DNA of 56,487 bases. It comes from Aurantimonas marianensis. GTDB taxonomy: Bacteria; Pseudomonadota; Alphaproteobacteria; Rhizobiales; Rhizobiaceae. Positions 16,921 to 25,951 of this stretch are shown here, in pieces (the first letter of the stretch is position 1; each line of letters starts with the position of its first letter). The translations under genes were made by a program, and so were the position numbers. The DNA is taken from assembly GCF_024195285.1 (NCBI RefSeq), contig NZ_JALHBS010000115.1, positions 1 to 56,487 on the forward strand, given 5' to 3'. Below the pieces are notes generated by a model, which was given only the letters and a program-made list of their open reading frames with translations, did no database searches and was not told the DNA's origin.

Positions 16921-16959
16921 CATTTGAAGTTGCGCGCGGTGTCATTTGAAGTTGCGCGC
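16921..16959. repeat. 22-bp tandem direct repeat next to tRNA-Ser
   Basis: CATTTGAAGTTGCGCGC occurs at 16921-16937 and again, identically, at 16943-16959, a period of 22 bases. The second copy is preceded by TGT. Repeated units starting with TGT are typical of IS21-family ends, so this may be the relic of one insertion-sequence end. No transposase is present. The repeat sits between a truncated nuclease gene and the tRNA. Confidence 0.5.
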
Positions 16960-17000
16960 TACATCTGTCACCCACGTCTCCGGGCTGTACCGAAGAAAAT

Positions 17001-17090
17001 TGGCGGAGAGGGGGGGATTCGAACCCCCGATACGCTTGCACGTATGCCGCATTTCGAGTGCGGTGCATTCGACCACTCTGCCACCTCTCC
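17001..17090 (-). tRNA. tRNA-Ser (CGA anticodon)
   Basis: Read on the minus strand, the gene starts GGAGAGG and ends CCTCTCC-G-CCA, so the acceptor stem pairs fully and CCA is encoded. The anticodon arm is CCGCA-CTCGAAA-TGCGG, giving anticodon CGA. A long variable arm (TACGTGCAAGCGTA) and the T-arm GGGGG-TTCGAAT-CCCCC complete a class II serine tRNA. The length is 90 bases. Confidence 0.96.
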
Positions 17091-17505
17091 GGCCGGAACC
17101 CCGGAAATCTCCAGGGTGTCTTCGCGAAAGACGCGGCGTCGACACGGAAACCGCATCGCTCATCCGCGCCCGCATTCTGTGAACCGAGGCATGGTCGGCG
17201 CCTGATCAGCGCGGGGCTCTCTTATCAAAGGCTTGGGCGCCGACACAAGAGCAAAGGCGTCGCCTTCGTCACTTCATGGCCCGCCGACGGTCTTCCTAAC
17301 GAGTTCCCGAGCGGACGGCAGCAATAAAACGCCCCGCACGGTCGCGCGCCAGCACGGAAATCGAGGAAAAACGGGCACCGGTTCGGCCCGCATTCCGCGG
17401 CAATCGACCGGATCGATCCTGTTCGTGCCATCGGATCGAATGGATCGGAATTCACCGCGAACCGGTGCCCGGTGACGCTGGCCGCGCGAAGAAGCGGGCC
17501 CTGCA
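17091..17505. other. 415-bp intergenic region upstream of tRNA-Ser
   Basis: No convincing protein or RNA gene was found. The region contains the promoter of the minus-strand tRNA and the 14-bp inverted repeat listed separately. It also separates the tRNA from the end of the deacetylase gene at 17506. Confidence 0.45.
17372..17471. repeat. 14-bp inverted repeat, REP-like or terminator
   Basis: CGGGCACCGGTTCG (17372-17385) and CGAACCGGTGCCCG (17458-17471) are exact reverse complements separated by 72 bases, which themselves contain GATCGAT-rich partial palindromes. It lies just after the 3' end of the deacetylase gene. It could be a dispersed intergenic palindrome of the kind common in Rhizobiales, or a transcript end. 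No second copy was noticed in this window. Confidence 0.45.
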
Positions 17506-18315
17506 TCAGCGCCGGTTCTCGGAACGGTCCGCTCCCGCGTCGGCCTCGCCGGCCCCGCCGACAAGCGGCAGGTCAAAAAGCGCCTGCGCCGGTGGCCAGA
17601 GGATGTCGGGTCCGGGTGCGAGGAATTCCAGAAGCGCGCCGAGCAGCGCCCAGGCCGCCTCGTCGTGCTGCAGATGATGGCTGAGCAACCCGATCGGCTC
17701 GCCATCGCCGCCGCTATCGAGACGACGGTCGATTTCGGCGGCCAGAAGCCGGTCGGCCTCGGCCGGCGTCCGCCCCCTCGCCTCGCGCCAGTTCATCAGA
17801 TCGAGATGGGTGTTCAGCCGGTGCAGCCCGGCCGACGCGGTGCGACCGAATGTGGACAACCCTGGCAGCCCCGCCTCGGCGAGCCGGGCCCTGACTCCCT
17901 CCCCGATCCGGTTCCAGGGCGGCACGAACGCCGGCAGGAAGCGACCGGGAAACAGACCGGCCAGCGCCGCCCGGCCCGCCGCCGCTTCGTCGAGCATGAC
18001 GCCGATCGGCCGGTGATCGCCGAACTCGGACCGTTTTTGTCCCTCCGGCGCGTGGTTGGCGTGGCGCCAGCCGTGCAACAGGACGGCCACCGCCTCGTCA
18101 CCGGATAGCGCCTCGGCCAGCCCGGCCTCGATGCCATCGGGGATCACCGCGAGCGCCAGCGGCACACCGGCGGCGCGGCGCAGCGCAAGCAGGCGCGTGA
18201 GCGGCTCGGTCGGCCGGCGCGCATCGTCGTCGCGCCACCAGAAAACGGTCATCCGGCCGGCGGCACGGGCGGCTTCCAGCGCCGCGCGGGCAAGCGGAAA
18301 CAGGGTGGCGCTCAC
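17506..18315 (-). CDS. Polysaccharide deacetylase-like protein (WWRDDD type)
   Basis: This 269-residue protein starts at GTG 18315, which overlaps the stop of the upstream glycosyltransferase by four bases (GTGA); an ATG at 18252 is an alternative. Metal-binding motifs of NodB-like deacetylases are present in altered form: FWWRDDDAR early on, LLHGWRHANHAP in the middle and VPPWNRI after that. LLSHHLQHDE near the C-terminus supplies further histidines. No signal peptide is evident. A paralog with the same motifs lies at 37214-38002. Deacetylation of a glycan made by the coupled glycosyltransferase is the probable role. Confidence 0.78.
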   Translation of the reverse strand: MSATLFPLARAALEAARAAGRMTVFWWRDDDARRPTEPLTRLLALRRAAGVPLALAVIPDGIEAGLAEALSGDEAVAVLLHGWRHANHAPEGQKRSEFGDHRPIGVMLDEAAAGRAALAGLFPGRFLPAFVPPWNRIGEGVRARLAEAGLPGLSTFGRTASAGLHRLNTHLDLMNWREARGRTPAEADRLLAAEIDRRLDSGGDGEPIGLLSHHLQHDEAAWALLGALLEFLAPGPDILWPPAQALFDLPLVGGAGEADAGADRSENRR

Positions 18316-19535
18316 GCGGCGGCGCGCTCGGCCGCCTCGGTCAGCAGCCGCGCGACATGGTCGATGCCGGGCTCGGGCGAAAACTGCATGCGAACCTTTG
18401 CCTCGCCGGCCCGGCCGAGGCGATCGGCGAGTTGCGGATCGTCCATCAGCCGCGCCATCGCGGCGGCGAGCGCTTTCGGATCCCGTTCGGCGACGAGCAG
18501 TCCGGTCCGCCCGTCCTCGACCAGTTCCGGGATCGCCGAGACCCGCGTCGAGACGACCGGCAGGCGATGGGCCTGGGCTTCCATCAGGACGTTGGGCAGG
18601 CCGTCGCGATCGCCGGATTTGGCGATGCGGGACGGCAGCACGAACAGGTCGGCGTCCGCCAGCAGCTTGAAGACATGCTCGCGCTCGCGGCTGCCATGCC
18701 AGACGATGCGCTCGCCGATGCCGGCCTTGTCGGCCTGTGCCTGCAGCTTTGCCGTCAGCGGCCCGCCGCCGACATGCTCGAAGCTCCAGTCCCGGTCTTT
18801 CAGCCGGGCCAGCGCGCGGATCAGGTCGCCATAGCCCTTTTTTTCCACGGTGCGGCCGACCGAGACGATGCGAGACGGACCGCTTCGCCGGCGATCCCGG
18901 TCGACCGGCCGGATCTCGGAGAGGTCGAGGCCGTGATAGACGAGTTCGACCCCGCGCGGGTTCGCCGCTAGGGAGCGCAGATAGTCGAGATTGACCTTGG
19001 TGCAGGTGACCCCGAAAGCCGCCGAAGCGAGCTTTTCGGTCAGCTCCCACGGCTGGGTCGTCCAGATGTCCTTGGCGTGCGCCGAGAAAGACCAGCCCAG
19101 GCCGCGGATCGTTGCGGCGTAGCGGGCGACCGAGGCCGGGGTGTGGAGATAGTGGGTGTGAAGCCAGCCGATGTCGGCGGGCAGCTCGCGGGCGAGAACG
19201 CAGGCCTGGCCGAAACGGCGATAGCGGTTGGCGGTCGGATCACGCTCGAGATCGGCCTCGAACAGGCGCCGCGCCAAACCATAGCCCGGCTGACGCTCGG
19301 CGAAATCGCGGCCGGCGCGCACCCGCGGCGGATCGTCCTTGAGATATTCGGGAAGATAGAGAACGTCGGCGCGGATGCGGCGATGGACGGGATGAACCCG
19401 CGCTTCCGCCGGCTGGCGCAACGAGACGATCAGCTGCGCGACGCCGCGATCCTCGAGCCCGGCGATTTCCTGGGCGATGAAGGTCTCCGACAGCCGCGGA
19501 TAGCCTTTGACCAGTGTGGCGATACGCAGCGGCAT
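18312..19535 (-). CDS. Family 4 (GT-B) glycosyltransferase
   Basis: This 407-residue GT4-type enzyme begins, from ATG 19535, with MPLRIATLVKGYPRLSETF, the usual N-terminus for colanic-acid-like transferases. The donor-binding C-terminal half shows VGRTVEKKGYGDLIRAL, a WHGSR motif, and EAQAHRLPVVSTRVSAIPEL, including the E-x7-E region. An upstream ATG at 19571 is possible. It is translationally coupled to the polysaccharide deacetylase and divergent from the peptide-transporter operon. Sugar donor and acceptor are unknown; a surface or secreted glycan is likely. Confidence 0.85.
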   Translation of the reverse strand: MPLRIATLVKGYPRLSETFIAQEIAGLEDRGVAQLIVSLRQPAEARVHPVHRRIRADVLYLPEYLKDDPPRVRAGRDFAERQPGYGLARRLFEADLERDPTANRYRRFGQACVLARELPADIGWLHTHYLHTPASVARYAATIRGLGWSFSAHAKDIWTTQPWELTEKLASAAFGVTCTKVNLDYLRSLAANPRGVELVYHGLDLSEIRPVDRDRRRSGPSRIVSVGRTVEKKGYGDLIRALARLKDRDWSFEHVGGGPLTAKLQAQADKAGIGERIVWHGSREREHVFKLLADADLFVLPSRIAKSGDRDGLPNVLMEAQAHRLPVVSTRVSAIPELVEDGRTGLLVAERDPKALAAAMARLMDDPQLADRLGRAGEAKVRMQFSPEPGIDHVARLLTEAAERAAA

Positions 19536-19733
19536 GGGATTGCTGATTCTCCGGTTCGCCGGCGACGACATCGGAACATCGCTCGCGGGAAGGGGCATCG
19601 CGGCATCTAGGCGAGAAACGGGGCCACCCGCAAGGCGGCGGGCGTCTCGCCGCCGCCGGTGGTCAAACCGTCATTTGACAAAACTTCGGCGCTCGAACCT
19701 TACTGGTCGCCACGACGCAACGAGGACGCATCG

Positions 19734-21716
19734 ATGCACCGACCGACAGCGCGACGACGGTTTGGCTCGCGGAGCATCTTCGCGGCAGTGCTGGCCTTAT
19801 CGAGCAGCGTAACGGCCGGCCTTGCCACCGCTGTTAATGTCGAGACCCCCGCCGCCGAACCGGCCTTCCTCGCCGCCAAGGTCACGGACGGGGGGCTGCC
19901 GCCGGTGACCGAGCGTCTGCCGCAAACACCGCTCGTCCTGCCGGTCGACAACGGGTGTCCGGCCGATCGACCTGGCGGCACACTGCGGATGCTCGGCGCC
20001 AGCGCCAAGGATACGCGAATCCTTCCGGTCTTCGGCTATGCGCGCCTGGTGGGTTACGACGAGAGCTACGAGATCGTACCTGATATCGCCGAGAGCTACA
20101 CGGTCGAGGAAGGCCGCATCTTCACCTTCCACCTGAGACCGGGCATGAAATGGTCCGATGGCGCGCCATTCACCTCGGAGGATTTTCGCTATTTCTGGGA
20201 GGACATGGCGAAAAATCCGGACGTCGCCAAATTCGGCGTCCCGGCCGAGCTGCTGGTCGAGGGCGCGGAACCGGAGGTCACCTTTCCCGGTCCCTACGAG
20301 GTCCGCTATGCCTGGAAGCAGCCGAACCCGAACTTCCTCGCCTCGCTCGCCGCCGCGCTCCCCTTCGAGATCTTCCGGCCCGCCCACTACCTCAAGAAGT
20401 ATCATGAGAAGTATGCCGACCCGGAAAAGCTCAAGGCCAAGATCGAAGCCGCCGGCCAGCGCAACTGGGCCGCGCTGCATTTCAAGAAGGACCGCAGCCA
20501 CCGCAACGACAATCCCGACCTGCCGACGCTGCAGCCCTGGACTCTCGCCACCGAGCCGCCGGCCGAGCGGCTGACCTTCGAGCGCAATCCCTATTTCCAC
20601 CGCGTCGACCTGAAGGGCCGGCAACTTCCCTATATCGATCGCGTCACCCTGACGATCTCCAATTCAAGCCTGATCCCGGCCAAGGTCGCCAACGGCGAGG
20701 CCGATCTCCAGGCGGCCTATCTCAGCTTTCCCAATTACCCGTTTCTGAAACGCGGCGAGAAGCGCAGCGGTTATGAAGTTCGACGCTGGGAATCGGGACG
20801 CGGCGCGCATGTCGCGCTCTACCCGAACCTCAACGTGACGGACCCGGTCTGGCGCGAGATCATCCGCGACGCCGACTTCCGCCGGGCCCTATCGCTCGCC
20901 ATCAACCGGGCCGACATCAACAAGGCGATCTTCTATGGCCTCGCCGAGCCGGGCGCCAATACGGTGCTTCCGGGTTCCCCGCTGTTCGCCCCGGACCTGC
21001 GCACCCGCTGGACCGCCTACGACCCCGACAAGGCGAATTCGATTCTGGATAGCCTCGGCCTCAAGCGCGCGACCCGTCGCGGGCTACGGCACCTGCCGGA
21101 TGGGCGCGAGATCCGCATCGTCGTCGAGACGGCGGGCGAAAGCAGCGAACAGTCCGACGTCCTGCAGCTCGTCCGCGACGATTGGCGCGAGATCGGCGTC
21201 GACCTTCTGATCCGCGAATCCCAGCGCGAAATCTTCCGCAACCGCATCAAGGCCGGCTCGACCCTGATGTCGGTCTGGACGGGGCTCGACAACGGCCTGC
21301 CGATCCCGGCCACGGACCCGGCGGAACTCGCCCCCTCGACGGCCGAACAGATGCAATGGCCCGGCTTCGGCATGTGGGTGGAAACCGGCGGCACCGGCGG
21401 CGAGGCGCCCGGGGACGGCCCGAATCTTGCCGGCATCCGCGAGCTCATCGAATTGCGCCAGGCGTGGATGCGAACGACCGACACCGCCGAGCGCGCGGCG
21501 ATCTGGAACAAGATGCTGCGGATCACGGCCGATGAGGTCTACACGATCGGGATCGTCTCGGACGTCGATCAGATCGTTGTCGTTTCAGATAAACTACGGA
21601 ACGTGCCGGAGCGGGGCGTCTACAACTACAATCCCGGGGCCTATTTCGGCATCTACCATCCCGACGGATTCTGGTTCGATTGCCCGTCGAATGTGGCCGC
21701 AGGTTCGCCCTCGTGA
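19734..21716 (+). CDS. ABC transporter substrate-binding protein, peptide/Dpp family
   Basis: This 660-residue SBP_bac_5 protein has a signal peptide (hydrophobic stretch about residues 16-30). Family motifs include FTFHLRPGMKWSDGAPFTSEDFRY (in parts), a YVTL-like ISNSSLIPAKVANGEADLQ region and FRRALSLAINRADI. It is longer than a typical DppA (about 530 residues). The start at 19734 has a GAGGA site; an earlier in-frame ATG at 19659 would bury the signal peptide. It is the first gene of an importer operon with two permeases. The ligand may be a peptide, an oligosaccharide or a modified glycan fragment. Confidence 0.86.
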   Translation: MHRPTARRRFGSRSIFAAVLALSSSVTAGLATAVNVETPAAEPAFLAAKVTDGGLPPVTERLPQTPLVLPVDNGCPADRPGGTLRMLGASAKDTRILPVFGYARLVGYDESYEIVPDIAESYTVEEGRIFTFHLRPGMKWSDGAPFTSEDFRYFWEDMAKNPDVAKFGVPAELLVEGAEPEVTFPGPYEVRYAWKQPNPNFLASLAAALPFEIFRPAHYLKKYHEKYADPEKLKAKIEAAGQRNWAALHFKKDRSHRNDNPDLPTLQPWTLATEPPAERLTFERNPYFHRVDLKGRQLPYIDRVTLTISNSSLIPAKVANGEADLQAAYLSFPNYPFLKRGEKRSGYEVRRWESGRGAHVALYPNLNVTDPVWREIIRDADFRRALSLAINRADINKAIFYGLAEPGANTVLPGSPLFAPDLRTRWTAYDPDKANSILDSLGLKRATRRGLRHLPDGREIRIVVETAGESSEQSDVLQLVRDDWREIGVDLLIRESQREIFRNRIKAGSTLMSVWTGLDNGLPIPATDPAELAPSTAEQMQWPGFGMWVETGGTGGEAPGDGPNLAGIRELIELRQAWMRTTDTAERAAIWNKMLRITADEVYTIGIVSDVDQIVVVSDKLRNVPERGVYNYNPGAYFGIYHPDGFWFDCPSNVAAGSPS

Positions 21717-22711
21717 TCCGCTACGTCGCCCGCCGTCTCGTCACCATGGCCTGGACACTGGTGGCGATCAGCGTTCTAGTCTTCATCATCATCCAGCTGC
21801 CGCCCGGCGACTATCTGACCAGCTACATCGCCGAGATCCAGGCGCAGGGGGAGAACGTTACCGCGGACAAGATCGCGTTCCTGCGCGAGCAGTACGGCTT
21901 GGACAAGCCGCTATGGCAGCAATATCTGGTCTGGGTGACCGGCCTCGTGCAGGGCGATCTCGGCTATTCCTTCGAATACAATCAGCCGGTCGCGGACGTC
22001 GTCGGCGACCGGATGCCGATGACGATCCTGCTCAATGTGGCGACGGTCATCTTCGTCTATCTCGTCTCGTTTCCGATCGGCCTTTATTCGGCAACCCATC
22101 AGTATAGCTGGGGCGACCACGGGCTCAGCGTCCTCGGCTTCCTGGGACTGGCGACGCCAAACTTCCTGCTGGCGCTCATTCTCCTCTATCTCGCCAATGT
22201 CTGGTTCGGCACGTCGATCGGCGGGTTGATGGACCCGCAATATATCGACGCCCCCTGGTCGCTGGCCAAGGCGGGCTCGGTGCTGTCGCATCTATGGGTG
22301 CCGGTGCTGGTGATCGGCACGGCGGGCACGGCCGGCATGATCCGGCGGCTTAGGGCCAATCTCCTCGACGAGCTCAACCGGCAATACGTCGTCACCGCCC
22401 GCGCCAAGGGACTGCCGGAGCGCCGGCTGCTGCTCAAATACCCGCTACGCATGGCGCTCAACCCGTTCATCGCCGATCTCGGCAGCCTGCTGCCGCAAAT
22501 CGTCTCGGGCTCGGTGATCATTTCGGCGGTGATGTCGCTGCCGACGACCGGGCCGATGCTTCTCTCCTCGCTGCGCAGTCAGGACATGTATCTGGCCGGC
22601 TCGTTCCTGATGTTCCTGGCGCTCTTGACGGTGGTCGGCATGTTCGTCTCCGACATCCTGCTGGCGATCCTCGATCCGCGTATTCGCCTCGGCCGGAGTA
22701 CGGCGCGATGA
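21713..22711 (+). CDS. ABC transporter permease, DppB-like
   Basis: This 332-residue permease starts at GTG 21713, overlapping the stop of the binding-protein gene by four bases (GTGA), which yields the family start IRYVARRLVTM. It has six helices, and the EAA loop is at RQYVVTARAKGLPERRLL-like positions in the second half. The next permease overlaps it by four bases (ATGA). It forms the inner-membrane channel with the product of 22708-23862. The matching ATPase is encoded on the opposite strand at 29177-31153. Confidence 0.86.
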   Translation: MIRYVARRLVTMAWTLVAISVLVFIIIQLPPGDYLTSYIAEIQAQGENVTADKIAFLREQYGLDKPLWQQYLVWVTGLVQGDLGYSFEYNQPVADVVGDRMPMTILLNVATVIFVYLVSFPIGLYSATHQYSWGDHGLSVLGFLGLATPNFLLALILLYLANVWFGTSIGGLMDPQYIDAPWSLAKAGSVLSHLWVPVLVIGTAGTAGMIRRLRANLLDELNRQYVVTARAKGLPERRLLLKYPLRMALNPFIADLGSLLPQIVSGSVIISAVMSLPTTGPMLLSSLRSQDMYLAGSFLMFLALLTVVGMFVSDILLAILDPRIRLGRSTAR

Positions 22712-23862
22712 GCCCCACCCCCCATTTCGTCTCGCCCGAACCGTTCGATCCGGAGGCGACGGTGGCCGCGGGTTCGACCGTTTCTCGAGCCTATATGGAA
22801 GCCTCGCAGTCGAAGCTGATCTGGTGGCGCTTCCTGCGCCATCGCGTGGCGGTCGTCTCGCTCGCTTTCCTACTGTTCAGCTACGGCGCGATCGTCATCG
22901 TCGAGATGATCGCGCCTTACGAACTCCAGACCCGCAACACCGACTTCATCTTCGCGCCGCCGCAACCGCTGCATCTCATCCACGAAGGCCAGTTCGTCGG
23001 CCCGTTCGTCTACCCGCTCGACTACAATCTCAATCTGGAGACGCTGAAGCGCGAATACAGCGAAGACACCTCCCGGCCGCTGCCGCTGCGGTTCTTCTGC
23101 CAGGGCGACCCTTACGAATTCTGGGGCATGGTCAAGGCCCGTTTCCATTTCGTCTGCCCGCCCGAGGAGGGCACATTCTTCCTGATGGGAACCGACCGTC
23201 TCGGCCGCGACATGTTCTCGCGCATCTCCTACGGTGCACGCATCTCGCTGACCGTCGGCCTCGTCGGCGTGTCGCTGAGCTTTCTTCTGGGCATCAGCAT
23301 CGGCGGGCTCGCCGGCTATTTCGGCGGCTGGGTCGACTCCGTCGTGCAGCGGACGACGGAAATCCTGCGGTCGATCCCGGAACTGCCGCTCTGGCTCGCC
23401 CTTTCCGCAGCGCTCCCGGTCACCTGGAGCCCCCTGCTGATCTATTTCGGCATCACCTTGATCCTGGCGCTGCTCGACTGGCCAGGTTTGGCGCGCGCGG
23501 TGCGCTCCAAGCTCTTCGCCCTGCGCGAGGAGGATTTCGTCGTCGCGGCCGAAATGCTGGGGGCGAGCCCGCGCCGGATCATCTTCCGGCACCTCCTGCC
23601 GAATTTCATGAGCCATCTGATCGCCTCGGCATCGCTGTCGATCCCGACGATGATCCTGGCCGAGACGGCCTTGAGCTTCCTCGGGCTGGGCCTGCGCCCG
23701 CCGATCACCAGTTGGGGCGTCCTGTTGTCGGAGGCGCAGAATATCGAGGCGGTGGCGCTTTACCCCTGGCTGCTGTTGCCGATGCTGCCGGTCGTCCTGA
23801 CGGTGCTCGCTTTCAGCTTCGTCGGTGACGGGTTGCGGGACGCGGTCGACCCGCATCATTGA
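22708..23862 (+). CDS. ABC transporter permease, DppC-like
   Basis: This 384-residue permease has an N-terminal cytoplasmic leader, TM1 at about residues 44-65 (VVSLAFLLFSYGAIVIVEM) and a long periplasmic loop of about 100 residues with two cysteines. The conserved GTDRLGRDMFSRISYGARIS segment follows, then five more helices and the EAA loop VVAAEMLGASPRRI. The extra loop length resembles YejE-type permeases more than DppC proper. It ends three bases before the stop codon of the cyclase gene on the opposite strand, an unusually tight convergent junction. Confidence 0.86.
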   Translation: MSPTPHFVSPEPFDPEATVAAGSTVSRAYMEASQSKLIWWRFLRHRVAVVSLAFLLFSYGAIVIVEMIAPYELQTRNTDFIFAPPQPLHLIHEGQFVGPFVYPLDYNLNLETLKREYSEDTSRPLPLRFFCQGDPYEFWGMVKARFHFVCPPEEGTFFLMGTDRLGRDMFSRISYGARISLTVGLVGVSLSFLLGISIGGLAGYFGGWVDSVVQRTTEILRSIPELPLWLALSAALPVTWSPLLIYFGITLILALLDWPGLARAVRSKLFALREEDFVVAAEMLGASPRRIIFRHLLPNFMSHLIASASLSIPTMILAETALSFLGLGLRPPITSWGVLLSEAQNIEAVALYPWLLLPMLPVVLTVLAFSFVGDGLRDAVDPHH

Positions 23863-23865
23863 GCA

Positions 23866-25095
23866 TCAGGTTGTTGCCGGCGACGCGGCGCGGCACGGGC
23901 TCCCCAGACGCGGCGTGAAGAGCTCCATACGCCGCTCGACGCCGTTGAGGGCATGGACGCCGACCGAATCCCAGCGTTCGGCCAAAAGCGCGGCGACCTC
24001 GGCGCTGGCGAGGACGCTGAGCTCCATCGTCTTGGTCAGTTTCTCGATGCGTTCGACCTCGGTGACGGTCGATCCGATCACGGTGAAGGCCAGGCGCTCG
24101 GGCACGCCGATGTTGCCGAAAACGACGTTGCCGATATTGAGACCGATGCCGAAATCCATCGTGTCGACGCCGCGTTCGCGCCGGACCGCATTGGCTTCGT
24201 CGCGCATTCGGAACGATTCCCCCACCGCCTCCAAGACCTTGACGCTGAGGGCCGCAACATCCGTCGCGTCCTCCAGCGGAAAGACGACCAGAACGGCGTC
24301 GCCGATGAAGGCGAGCACCTCGCCGCCGGCCCGGATCGCCGGACGCGCGGCGCATTCGAAATAGTCGTTGAGAAGCGTGAGGAAGGCTTGGCTTTCGAGG
24401 CTTCCGGTCAGACGCGTCGAGTCGCGCAGATCGGAATACCAGACCAGCGCCCTCGTGGTCGCGCCGTCGCCGAGGCGAATATTGCCGCTGAGCACGCTAT
24501 GACCGGCCTGCCGTCCCAGATAGGTCTCGACGATGTTGGTGGTGATCCGCGACTGGATGATCGTTTTGGACACGAGGGCGAAAGTCTGCTGGATCGCCTG
24601 GAGGACGCCGAGGTCCTCGTCGGTGAAACCCGAGGAGCGGTCGCTCGCCCAGATCACGAAGATGCCGGCCTTCGGCATATCCATGAACGTGGTGGGTTGC
24701 GAAAATTCGGTCGAAAGGGCGATGTAGTCGGTGTAGCCCTCGGCCGCGAGTTCCTCGAATAACGGGAAGTCGAGAAGCTTGCCAGGTCCGGTCAAACGCC
24801 GCCGCAAGACGGGAAGGTCAGCTTCCAGCATGTAGCGCAAGGGGCTTCTCTGCCAGGCTTCGGTGTTGGATTCTTGATGATGGAAATGCTCCAGGACCGT
24901 ATCCTGATCGCGGTGCCATTTGATCATTTCGGCTCGAAACAACGGATGCAGGGTCGGCCAGTTGAGGCGGGCGCGGGCGATCGGGATGCCGATGCCGCTC
25001 AGCCTGAGGCAAAGCTGATGGAAGAGCTCCTCCAGATTGGGATTGCCGAGTGCCTGGCGGATCAGCCATTCGTCGACCTGCTTTGCCAGCCCCAT
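23866..25095 (-). CDS. Class III nucleotidyl cyclase with N-terminal GAF-like region, partly degenerate
   Basis: This 409-residue protein has a GAF-like sensory region (about residues 30-180) and a C-terminal class III cyclase domain. Both metal aspartates are present: Asp222 (YSDLRDST) and Asp266 (FIGDAV). The substrate-specifying lysine is replaced (LAFIGD, Ala262). The transition-state asparagine is Thr345 in GSTVTEVER, while Arg349 is kept. Activity or base specificity may therefore be altered. It is the last gene of a minus-strand operon, one base after the MBL-fold gene, which also encodes a cyclic-nucleotide-binding protein and an ABC protein. Confidence 0.8.
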   Translation of the reverse strand: MGLAKQVDEWLIRQALGNPNLEELFHQLCLRLSGIGIPIARARLNWPTLHPLFRAEMIKWHRDQDTVLEHFHHQESNTEAWQRSPLRYMLEADLPVLRRRLTGPGKLLDFPLFEELAAEGYTDYIALSTEFSQPTTFMDMPKAGIFVIWASDRSSGFTDEDLGVLQAIQQTFALVSKTIIQSRITTNIVETYLGRQAGHSVLSGNIRLGDGATTRALVWYSDLRDSTRLTGSLESQAFLTLLNDYFECAARPAIRAGGEVLAFIGDAVLVVFPLEDATDVAALSVKVLEAVGESFRMRDEANAVRRERGVDTMDFGIGLNIGNVVFGNIGVPERLAFTVIGSTVTEVERIEKLTKTMELSVLASAEVAALLAERWDSVGVHALNGVERRMELFTPRLGSPCRAASPATT

Positions 25096-25096
25096 C

Positions 25097-25951
25097 TCAG
25101 CCGCCTTCCAGGATTCGCACGCCTTCGCCGATGTCGATGGTCAGGCCCGTACGCGCCACGATCGCTCCGGGAAAGGCTTTCCGCGCCGTGGTTGCCAGAG
25201 CCTCCAGCCATGCGTCGGTTCGCGATATATCATGGTGAAAGATAATGAGATTTGCCACGCCGGCCGCGCGGCAAAGCCGCACACCCTCCTGCCAGGTCGA
25301 GTGACCGAAGCCCTGGAACGTGGGAAATTCCTCGTCGGTATACATGCAATCGTAGATCATCAGATCCGAGCCGGCGATGAAGTCGCGGATTGCGACGTCC
25401 GGCTTGCCCGGCTCGTGCTCGGTATCGGTGATGTAGCAGAACGACCGTCCCGCATACTCGATTCGATACCCGACAGCGCCGTTTGGATGGTTGAGCCGGA
25501 CCGTGCGCACACGAACGCCGCCGGCGAGATCAAGAACCTTTGGCGGGCGGAAGTCGCGATAGTCGATTCGCGCGGTGAACTGCTTCGGCGTTACCGGAAA
25601 ATAGGGCGGGCGCATGAAGCGCTCGACCATGCTGCGGCAGCTGGTTTTGTCCAGGAAATGCCCGGCGTGAAGCCGCACCACGGCCTCTTCCGTATAGAGC
25701 GGCATCATGAACGGCAGGCCCATGATGTGGTCGAAGTGGCAGTGGGTGAAAAGGATGTCGAGGTCCCGCACGCCTTCGCAGCAGAGCTTGCGGCCACAGC
25801 CGACGACCCCCGTCCCCGCATCGAGCACCAGAACATGGTCGCCGCAGCGAACCTCGATACAGCTCGTATCGCTGCCGAAGCGGGTGTTGGCGGCGGCCGG
25901 CGCGGGAATGCTGCCGCGCGCACCCCAGATCGTCAGCTGGAAGCGGGTCAA
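25097..25951 (-). CDS. MBL-fold metallohydrolase in a cyclic-nucleotide operon
   Basis: This 284-residue metallo-beta-lactamase-fold protein has the metal motif THCHFDHIMG (about residues 69-78). Additional ligands lie in RLNHPNG, ITDTEH and FHHDIS. It resembles the RNase Z/phosphodiesterase-like branch often found beside signalling genes, not beta-lactamases. The start is TTG 25951, overlapping the stop of the upstream cNMP-binding gene by four bases (TTGA); no better start exists in this frame. Placed between a cNMP-binding protein and a cyclase, a cyclic-nucleotide phosphodiesterase role is attractive but unproved. Confidence 0.75.
   Translation of the reverse strand: MTRFQLTIWGARGSIPAPAAANTRFGSDTSCIEVRCGDHVLVLDAGTGVVGCGRKLCCEGVRDLDILFTHCHFDHIMGLPFMMPLYTEEAVVRLHAGHFLDKTSCRSMVERFMRPPYFPVTPKQFTARIDYRDFRPPKVLDLAGGVRVRTVRLNHPNGAVGYRIEYAGRSFCYITDTEHEPGKPDVAIRDFIAGSDLMIYDCMYTDEEFPTFQGFGHSTWQEGVRLCRAAGVANLIIFHHDISRTDAWLEALATTARKAFPGAIVARTGLTIDIGEGVRILEGG

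Noticed and set aside
18316-19050. Apparent N-terminal extension of the polysaccharide deacetylase
   Set aside because: It overlaps the GT4 gene in another frame and has shadow-frame composition. The GTG at 18315 fits the coupled start.
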